Below, piece after piece: positions 43,210 through 48,707 of a stretch of DNA of 48,707 nucleotides. The notes under the pieces were generated by a model. The model was not told the DNA's origin. It saw only the letters and a program-made list of their open reading frames with translations, and made no database searches. The position numbers and the translations under genes are program-made. Positions within the stretch are counted from its first letter, which is position 1; each line of letters opens with the position of its first letter. This DNA is from Natronospira sp. (GTDB lineage Bacteria; Pseudomonadota; Gammaproteobacteria; Natronospirales; Natronospiraceae), in assembly GCA_003558125.1 (NCBI GenBank), contig PWMQ01000099.1, forward strand, positions 1 through 48,707. Direction: 5' to 3'.

Positions 43210-46200
43210 TCAGTGCAGGCGCTTGACGTCGTCCAGTTTGCTGGCCGGGTGGTCGTCCGAGGCCCCCTGCAGGGCCTCATCGGAGGCATCCTTGCTCGGC
43301 GTCGCCCCGTGACCAACCTGATTGGCAGAAGCGCTCGGCCGGCTCTTGGCCTCGACCGCCATGGAGGCGGCCTCCGGGCCGGGCCAGACCGGCTCCAGGG
43401 TATCGGCATCAAGCACGACGAGCGGGCCGTGAAGCTGGCCATCGTAATGCCGGAAGTCGCCACCCAGCACGATATGATCTTCATCCTGAGACAAGGTTTC
43501 TACCCAGCCGTCCGTGAAGTTGACATTATTATTGTTAAGGGTGACGTCGGTGTCATCTACCGTCAGGACGCCATAGCCATCTTCCCAGCCCAGTAGCAAT
43601 CGATTCTCTGCTCCCAGATAGGATACCGCCCGCATTGGAACTGCCGCACCAGTGGCATCAGCGAGTTCCGAGTTACCGTCTATCTGAGCGAAGTACTCCT
43701 GCGATTCGCCCGCAATATTCTGGAAGCCACCTGCCAAGAACGTGGTGTGGCTCGGTGATGGATCCGTATTGGTTGCGATAGCATGGACAGTCCCATCGGG
43801 ATCAGGAGTCCAATTCCGCAGAGTAAGGTCGCTGTCGTCGAAAAAAGCGGCATTCTCCCTCGTGGAGCCGCCTGACTCGCTAAATGAGCCACCGACGGCA
43901 ATAGCATTGGCTGACGAATCTTTCGCAATGGTATAAACGGGGCCATCCAGCTCCGGATCGTTGACCAGGAAGGGCTGACCGACGTCCCCGTCCAGGTAAG
44001 TCAAGCTACCCCAGGACTGACCGGCCACCTCCGTAAATTCGCCGCCCATGTAGAGGTTACCGTCGTCCTTGAGGACAAGGGCATTGACGGGGCCATCGGT
44101 CGAAGGATTCCAGCCGTCGAGGTCACCATCCACCTGGGTAAATGCAACAGCGTTACCCACATCAACGCCATTGGCCTGGCTGAAGCTGCCTCCTACATAG
44201 ACAGTGCTTCCTTCCGGTGCAATCGTCCGCACTTCCCCATCATTGATCACGGGATTCCAGTCCGTCAGTCCGAAGTCCACCAGCGAGAAGGAGGCAAGCC
44301 GCGGACGATCGTAACCGCCCATGTAATCCACATTGCCGAAGGCCAACATGGTCTCGCCACTGATCAGGAACTCGTGGCCTCTAAGTCCCACTGCAACGGG
44401 ATTCCAATCTCCATCCGGTTCACCGCTTCCGGCTTCCACCCGGGCGAAGTTAGTCAATCTCTCATCGCCAATGTAGGAAAAGTTTTCACCGGCGATGTAA
44501 AGCATGCCATCGTGCAGCGCAAGATCATAAATGATTGCGCCTTCCGGCATGTCGACGGACCAGTCATCCCTGACCGCGCCAGTATCCTGATCTACCCGCG
44601 CCACGGCCTCACGTTCGGCGCCGCCAACCTCCTCGAACCAGCCGCCGATAATCAGATCATCGCCGTCGCCAATGACACTCGTGACAGCCATTCCCGATAT
44701 ATCTGCATCAAAATCATCGAGTATACCGTCCAATACCTCGAATGCAGCCAGACCGGATCTAGCCTCACCATTCGCCTGGCCAAAAAGCCCGCCGACGAAG
44801 AGACGATCATCATGGCGACTCACATGCCAGACGGGCCCGTCAGTGGAGGCATCGAAGAGATCGATGGGGCTTCCATCTCCGGCATTCAAAGCTGTCACAT
44901 TGTCCGTGAAATGCCCGCCAAGATAGAGGTCATCACCATCGAGAACCATGGACCGGACCGTATTGGTAATCTCTGATGCGTCGAAAGCCGTGTCGAGGCT
45001 GCCATCCAGCTCCAGAGCTCCGACATGCTGGTAGTCACTATCTCCGGCCAGACTATCGAAACTACCACCAACATAAAGGCGGTCGTCACTCACTGCCATT
45101 GCGAACACAAAAGAACCGGGTGCGGGAACATCCCAGTCTTGATCCAGGCTGCCGTCCGCATTCAAGCGAGCCAGGTTTTCCCGTGGTTCGCCCTGAATCG
45201 TGTCAAATGCGCCACCAACAAACCAACCGCCATTCGGGTCTTCCACGACGGCGTAGACTATACCGTTGGAGTCGTCCGATGAAACATCCATCTTGGGACC
45301 GGTCATTTCTGCAGTGGCTTTGTCCAAACGGTACATTGCCATGCCGCCAGTACGGGGACCATAGCTTTCAAAATCACCGCCCACATACAACACACCGCCA
45401 CTAATCGCGGTATCGTTGACAGTTCCAGACAGCTCGTAGGTCATCGGGGTCGCGTAGGCTGGGGCAGAAAGCCCACCACCGACCTGCTTGACGAAGGCAT
45501 AGACTGTATCAGCCTGCAAACCATCGTCTTCCACGGTCAGCGTGTGCTCGCCACCGGAAGCAGCCGGGATCATACCACCGTTATCGCAGGACGTGACGTT
45601 GCTCCAGTCGCACTCGGGATCGGTGGAAAACAGGATATCGACATCACCGGCTCGATCCCAGTCCAACACCACGGAATTGCGTTTGCTCGAGGCACCGACA
45701 TTCAGCGCCTCGCAGGTCACCATGACGTCATCGACGTCGGCCATGTCAATCGTGCCGGTTTCGTTATCCAGCTCGCAAACCATTTCATCTGGGTGGCTCT
45801 CGACTGCGACGGTATAGTCTTCCCCATGACCAAGCTCGGTATTGAAGGCAAACGGCCCGTCATCATCGAGAGAAAGCGTCTCATCACTATTCAGCTCGAG
45901 CACAGCGGTGGAGCCGTTCAAACCGCTCACTTCGCCGCCGACGGAGTAGGTCAAATCTTCACAGTTGACCTGGATGTCATCCACATCGGCGTCCGCGACT
46001 GTGCCGCCACCGTTTTCGACCGTACATTCCTGGCCATCCGGCTGCGTTTCGACCAGCACCTGGTAGGTCTCGCCCTCTTCCAGCTCTGTATCGAAGCTGA
46101 AGGCACCGTCACCATCAATGGTCAACGATTCGTCGCCATTGAGCTCCAACACCAGGGGCTCGGGCCCCAATCCGCTAACCTCGCCGCCGATGGCAAAAGT

Positions 46201-46341
46201 CTCTGCCTCACCAACCTCGTCGTCATCGCTGCTACTGGAACAGGCTGCCAGCCCACCCAGCGATAGGGCCAGAGTTGACACGAGAAGCGCGGGCAATAAG
46301 CGTGTGCGCAGTATTTGATCATCAAATGTCTGATTGCTCAT
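43210..46341 (-). CDS. Giant repeat-propeller lipoprotein 2
   Basis: About 1043 aa, paralog of the 947-aa protein at 38381. Lipobox GGLAAC gives Cys34, with an SSSSDDDE linker. Two copies of the N-terminal beta module follow (FAIGGEVSGLGPEPLVLELNG ... IQVNC and YSVGGEVSGLNGSTAVLELNS ... VMVTC), against one in the paralog. The CDWSNVTSCDNGGMIPAASGG domain and about 12 repeats with cores such as LYVGGSFDSLAGDS, LFVGGLFGQANGEA and VYVGGSFSQANGVD come next. The protein is strongly acidic. GGAGAG precedes ATG 46341; the open frame extends to 46458 without a ribosome site. A 255-base leader contains the shared stem-loop element. A surface role is inferred. Confidence 0.85.
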   Translation of the reverse strand: MSNQTFDDQILRTRLLPALLVSTLALSLGGLAACSSSSDDDEVGEAETFAIGGEVSGLGPEPLVLELNGDESLTIDGDGAFSFDTELEEGETYQVLVETQPDGQECTVENGGGTVADADVDDIQVNCEDLTYSVGGEVSGLNGSTAVLELNSDETLSLDDDGPFAFNTELGHGEDYTVAVESHPDEMVCELDNETGTIDMADVDDVMVTCEALNVGASSKRNSVVLDWDRAGDVDILFSTDPECDWSNVTSCDNGGMIPAASGGEHTLTVEDDGLQADTVYAFVKQVGGGLSAPAYATPMTYELSGTVNDTAISGGVLYVGGDFESYGPRTGGMAMYRLDKATAEMTGPKMDVSSDDSNGIVYAVVEDPNGGWFVGGAFDTIQGEPRENLARLNADGSLDQDWDVPAPGSFVFAMAVSDDRLYVGGSFDSLAGDSDYQHVGALELDGSLDTAFDASEITNTVRSMVLDGDDLYLGGHFTDNVTALNAGDGSPIDLFDASTDGPVWHVSRHDDRLFVGGLFGQANGEARSGLAAFEVLDGILDDFDADISGMAVTSVIGDGDDLIIGGWFEEVGGAEREAVARVDQDTGAVRDDWSVDMPEGAIIYDLALHDGMLYIAGENFSYIGDERLTNFARVEAGSGEPDGDWNPVAVGLRGHEFLISGETMLAFGNVDYMGGYDRPRLASFSLVDFGLTDWNPVINDGEVRTIAPEGSTVYVGGSFSQANGVDVGNAVAFTQVDGDLDGWNPSTDGPVNALVLKDDGNLYMGGEFTEVAGQSWGSLTYLDGDVGQPFLVNDPELDGPVYTIAKDSSANAIAVGGSFSESGGSTRENAAFFDDSDLTLRNWTPDPDGTVHAIATNTDPSPSHTTFLAGGFQNIAGESQEYFAQIDGNSELADATGAAVPMRAVSYLGAENRLLLGWEDGYGVLTVDDTDVTLNNNNVNFTDGWVETLSQDEDHIVLGGDFRHYDGQLHGPLVVLDADTLEPVWPGPEAASMAVEAKSRPSASANQVGHGATPSKDASDEALQGASDDHPASKLDDVKRLH

Positions 46342-46595
46342 GAAAATCTCTCCGTTTCCTCCCTGTCTGGCCACCGAAGGCAGCCAGAGACTGCGAATAT
46401 CGACAGTAAGAGGTCTGAATGTCGAGCAGGTCCCCGCAAAAAGAGAGCAATAACCCAAGAAGCTCCCCCATAGCGCCTGTCTCGTTAACGCTTCCAGGAT
46501 CCGGCAGTCGAAACTTGCTGCTATCTTCGTGAATCCAGCCGATTGCCATTTCTAGAGGATTCCACCCTCTACCTTAGTCCCCGGCTCTGTGGCTG

Positions 46596-46616
46596 CCACC
46601 CCCCACGTGGGGGACC
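46596..46616 (-). promoter_or_regulatory. Shared G-rich stem-loop element, copy 3
   Basis: On the minus strand: GGT, CCCCC, ACGT, GGGGG, GTGG. The arms form a perfect palindrome. CAAAGATG stands directly before it, as near copy 2. It is 255 nt from the start of lipoprotein 2, further than in the other copies. Eighteen of 21 positions match copy 4. Confidence 0.55.
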
Positions 46617-46749
46617 ATCTTTGTGCCTCTGGCGCGCTAAGGGTGGCCTTTCGCAAGCTGCAATGAGCCGGACTGGGGTCGAGGAGCCCACGGTTAGGGC
46701 CTTTGGGGCGAGGAGCGGCCTGTAGAAGAGAGGGAGGCTGGCGCCCCCC

Positions 46750-46969
46750 TTAAGCCGAAAACAGGCGGATCGGGACAGGTTGGAACTGCAGCTCTCAGGC
46801 GCCAGCCACAATAATTTGGTCCGCCTGCGCGAAAAGAAAGGCTATGAGCAAAATCCACCACAGCGCACCTGACGACGATATCCGCCCGCAAGTGGAAGAA
46901 TTCGACGGCACCAGCCGCTACTGGGACTGTCCGATGCACACAGGGTCACGGAGGCGAACAGAAATTTAG
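46750..46969 (+). pseudogene. Second, heavily decayed attH relic
   Basis: Frame one (46750-46842) reads LSRKQ ... LELQLSGAS ... VRLREKKG. It aligns with LSEEQ ... FSLQLSDGS ... YRLREENG of the attH relic at 42668-42760 with 14 of 31 identical residues. Frame two (from about 46874) reads DIRPQVEEFDGTSRYWD, matching NIEPRLEAQEIDGTFRYWE. Between them about 55 codons are missing and the frame is shifted, so it cannot make a working protein. It is an independent remnant with more decay than the first. Confidence 0.65.
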
Positions 46970-47018
46970 TGTCCCTGAAATCGGCAGGCTAGCGAATCGA
47001 GTAGTGGGTTTCCTGGTC

Positions 47019-47315
47019 TCACTTGTCTCTTCTGCCGATTACGCAACAGGCAGGGAGATGAAGATACAGGTCCCCGCACTGGCCGGCATCCAGGCGGGCG
47101 CCGGACCAGTAGGAGTTGGGGGACGAATACAATGAGGCCCAGTCGCAACCATCCCATTCGGACTCATTCCAGGTACATTCCTGTTCCGCGTCCGCGGAGT
47201 CCCCACCGTCACTACTACTGCAAGCAGCAGCGAACAGGAAAAGAAAGACGAGGGTGGCTGCGAGTCCACAGCGGCCCCAAACACGCTCCGCATTAACAGT
47301 TCCACGACGCTCCAT
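47019..47315 (-). CDS. Small Cys-rich lipoprotein
   Basis: 98-aa lipoprotein, lipobox FAAAC (Cys32) followed by SSSDGGDSAD. The mature part is short, with six Cys and many Trp/Tyr residues (ECTWNESEWDGCDWASLYS, CGDLYLH, PACCVI). It may form disulphides. The CDW phrase recalls the CDWSNV domain of the giant lipoproteins, a weak resemblance. GGAGGTGAGTA precedes the ATG, whose A is shared with the upstream stop (TAATG), showing coupled translation with the interrupted gene. No family recognised. Confidence 0.65.
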   Translation of the reverse strand: MERRGTVNAERVWGRCGLAATLVFLFLFAAACSSSDGGDSADAEQECTWNESEWDGCDWASLYSSPNSYWSGARLDAGQCGDLYLHLPACCVIGRRDK

Positions 47316-47635
47316 TACTCACCTCCCTGCGGAAGGGCATCATATTCGATACTGAGGGAGTAGACGACGATACTGCCATCGTACTCGTCGTCGCTTGCAG
47401 AGCGCTGAATATTAGCGAGCCAGATCTCGCCAGTCATACGGGATTCAGGAACACCCGCAGTAGTCAGGTAGACCACCTGATCGTCTTCAATCATTACGTC
47501 GTCAAAACGGATCCCTGAACTACCGGAAAAAGGTTCTCCAGAGTTGAGGGAATGGGCGCGGGTGAAGGAAGCGAAGAGGGCCGGGTTTCCGAACAAGGAC
47601 TTGAAACTTAGAATGAACCTCACATCGCCGCCGGC
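47315..47635 (-). pseudogene. 3' part of an amber-interrupted secreted protein gene
   Basis: This stretch continues, in the same frame, the 133-codon gene that ends at the TAG at 47636-47638. It reads AGGDVRFILSFKSLFGNP ... FDDVMIEDDQVVYLTTAG ... DGSIVVYSLSIEYDALPQGG. Sequence after the stop keeps the pattern of a beta-sandwich tail found in secreted or phage-like surface proteins with this kind of N-terminus. The nearest internal start (GTG 47623) has no ribosome site. The TAG differs by one base from TGG. Without suppression this region would not be translated, although it overlaps the next start by TAATG. Confidence 0.7.
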
Positions 47636-48037
47636 CTAATCAATCGGGCGCGGTACACTGAATCTGAGCTCACCACCACTGGTAGGGATTCGTACCCCGC
47701 GTGTAAACGGATCGGCATCGCCAAAGATTCGCATGGCATTCGCCGGGATATCGATCCGGCGACGGACCGTTCCCACCTCCAGATCCTCTAACCGTTGCGA
47801 CATTTCATCGAGCGTATCTTGCTGGTCGTCCACCTGGTCAGATGTGGCGAGCAAGTACTGCTCTATTTGTTCCATGAGGTCGCTGAGGAACTCGAAGTTC
47901 TCGTTCACCTGGCTCGCCTGAGCTGGCTCACCCGCTTCAAACTGATGGGGCACATCCTGTGCAGTTAGCTGATTTGCACCAAGGGCAAGAATGGGCGCAG
48001 TCACTAGCGCCATCGCTGTTTTGAGGCCAATGCTCAT
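47636..48037 (-). CDS. Secreted coiled-coil protein, cut short by in-frame TAG
   Basis: 133-aa product with a signal peptide (to about ...NQLTAQ), the phrase FEAGEPAQASQVNENFEFL typical of secreted trimeric or tail-fibre-like proteins, a coiled coil (residues about 50-88, DLMEQIEQYLLATSDQVDDQQ), and the start of a beta domain (IDIPANAMRIFGDADPF, GGELRFSVPRPID). A single in-frame TAG then interrupts the frame; the open frame goes on for 107 codons. ATG 48037 follows GGGGGAAAAACGAT. The upstream leader contains a copy of the shared stem-loop element. The intact protein would be about 240 aa. Function unknown; surface location inferred. Confidence 0.72.
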   Translation of the reverse strand: MSIGLKTAMALVTAPILALGANQLTAQDVPHQFEAGEPAQASQVNENFEFLSDLMEQIEQYLLATSDQVDDQQDTLDEMSQRLEDLEVGTVRRRIDIPANAMRIFGDADPFTRGVRIPTSGGELRFSVPRPID

Positions 48038-48171
48038 ATCGTTTTTCCCCCTTCCCTTTATCTCATCGTTAACTTGCTGCCACTGCGGCGATTCAGACGA
48101 AAACGTAAAATTCCGCCGCAGACAGACACTTGCGGAGGCGCTCTAAAGCTAGAACAAGATTGAAACCTGAA

Positions 48172-48192
48172 CCACCCCCCATGCGAGGGACC
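48172..48192 (-). promoter_or_regulatory. Shared G-rich stem-loop element, copy 4
   Basis: On the minus strand: GGT, CCCTC, GCAT, GGGGG, GTGG. CCCTC pairs with GGGGG with one G-U pair. It is 135 nt upstream of ATG 48037. It differs from copy 3 at three positions, all in the arm and loop; the flanks are identical. Confidence 0.55.
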
Positions 48193-48567
48193 CGCTTCGC
48201 ACACAATTTTCGGCGCCGAAGATCAGGAAACCAAGGCTGGGAAGACAGGGATGCCAGAAACTGGTTTAGAGCTATTGGTCAGGGCCGGCGTCTTAAGGTC
48301 GGCCGAGGCTCCGCCATCAGGGTAGATGCCGAGCCATTGGGGCCAGCAGTCTGCAAGTCTTGGAAATCGTTGCGACCGACCGCCACAGGAGGGATCAGGC
48401 GATCGAAATGCCAGGGTGCTGAATCCACCGAATCTTTCCTTGTTCGTCTCCCTTTATGGGGTCAAGGAAGCAAGGGAACCGCCCAACTCAGACGAGTCGG
48501 GCGGCCCCTCCATTCAGGCCCCACTGCTCAGCCTCTACGCTGAGTCTGAGGGTCGATCGCACAGCCT
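48193..48567. other. Intergenic region, no gene seen
   Basis: Two overlapping plus-strand open frames here (48130-48543 and 48326-48607) lack ribosome sites and look random; I do not call them. The region presumably holds the promoter of the secreted coiled-coil gene on the left and the terminator of the DUF4440-like gene on the right. Composition is mixed and no repeat is evident. Confidence 0.5.
48479..48504 (-). terminator. Terminator hairpin for the DUF4440-like gene
   Basis: CCGCCCGACTC pairs with GAGTTGGGCGG on the minus strand (one G-U pair) around a four-base loop, 64 bases after the stop. The pairing is better on the minus strand than on the plus strand, where there is one A-C mismatch. 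Confidence 0.6.
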
Positions 48568-48707
48568 TCAATGCACTGGCAGCTTGGATGTCCAGGCATC
48601 CCGGTGAATGCGCCAATTGCCGTTTGCGTATTTCCAGGCAATCAGATACTTGCCCTCATCGAGGGTCTTTCCATCCTCACCGACCATTGTGTAACGGCCG
48701 GCATCAA
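48568..48707 (-). CDS. DUF4440/SnoaL-like protein, C-terminal fragment (start beyond window)
   Basis: The last 45 codons of a minus-strand gene are present, reading RYTMVGEDGKTLDEGKYLI, then WKYANGNWRIHRDAWTS and ending LPVH. The pattern (beta strand, GKY, W, then WRIHRD.W) is typical of the NTF2-like DUF4440/SnoaL fold. Members include small enzymes and binding proteins; nothing more can be said from a fragment. Confidence 0.75.
   Translation of the reverse strand, partial: DAGRYTMVGEDGKTLDEGKYLIAWKYANGNWRIHRDAWTSKLPVH

Noticed and set aside
48130-48607. Overlapping plus-strand open frames near the right end
   Set aside because: Arg/Pro/Ser-rich random-looking translation, no ribosome site, and partly antisense to the DUF4440-like gene.
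1-48707. tRNA, rRNA, CRISPR arrays, integrase/att sites
   Set aside because: No tRNA-like cloverleaf, rRNA signature, spaced direct repeats, transposase or integrase motif was seen by eye; a covariance-model scan would be decisive.

Overview
The window looks like chromosomal DNA of a GC-rich (about 60 %) gammaproteobacterium. Envelope-rich gene content, many acidic secreted proteins, a DUF5916 outer-membrane protein, an S10 peptidase, tandem TonB genes and c-di-GMP proteins with 7TMR-DISM or NMT1 sensors recall halophilic or haloalkaliphilic lineages of the Natronospira/Wenzhouxiangella type. That placement is inferred from gene content only. I saw no rRNA, tRNA, CRISPR array, transposase or prophage.

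Layout. 1-9.2 kb: 3'-truncated TonB-dependent receptor, glycerol-3-phosphate dehydrogenase (gpsA type), DUF423 protein, an unknown secreted lipoprotein, OsmC/YhfA protein, Kdo/RIO-like kinase, class III CoA-transferase, two paralogous TonB-like proteins and a DUF4919-like lipoprotein. 9.2-18.5 kb: a signalling stretch with an NMT1-GGDEF cyclase coupled to a DUF962 gene, a PQQ-type beta-propeller lipoprotein, a transglutaminase-like/TPR gene broken by a small repeat element, an HD-GYP phosphodiesterase, and a 7TMR-DISM protein whose GGDEF domain has lost its active site but kept the inhibitory c-di-GMP site. 18.5-29.9 kb: DUF5916 protein, bacterioferritin, a DUF305 plus LVIVD-like protein, a small outer-membrane-type protein, NAD-type isocitrate dehydrogenase divergent from a LysR regulator, small membrane proteins and an alpha/beta hydrolase lipoprotein. 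29.9-38 kb: S10 carboxypeptidase, a complete HlyD/permease/ATPase ABC exporter operon and a patatin-like phospholipase.

38-48.7 kb is the unusual part. Two very large paralogous lipoproteins (947 and about 1043 aa) carry short N-terminal modules followed by long repeat propellers. They are interspersed with decaying genes: an ABC ATPase start fused by deletion to the end of an attH gene, a second and more decayed attH relic, and a secreted coiled-coil protein gene interrupted by one in-frame amber codon. A 21-23 nt stem-loop-forming sequence (GGT, C-rich arm, four-base loop, run of G, GTGG) recurs about 100-255 nt upstream of four genes for lipoproteins or secreted proteins: the two giants, the lipoprotein at 2.9-3.9 kb and the amber-interrupted gene. 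A fifth, weaker match lies before the PQQ-type lipoprotein. This shared element is the best candidate here for an undescribed regulatory system of envelope lipoproteins.

The genes are mostly short transcription units separated by hairpin terminators. The common theme is envelope and nutrient handling (TonB transport, lipoproteins, export, lipid hydrolysis, peptide degradation) with c-di-GMP control.
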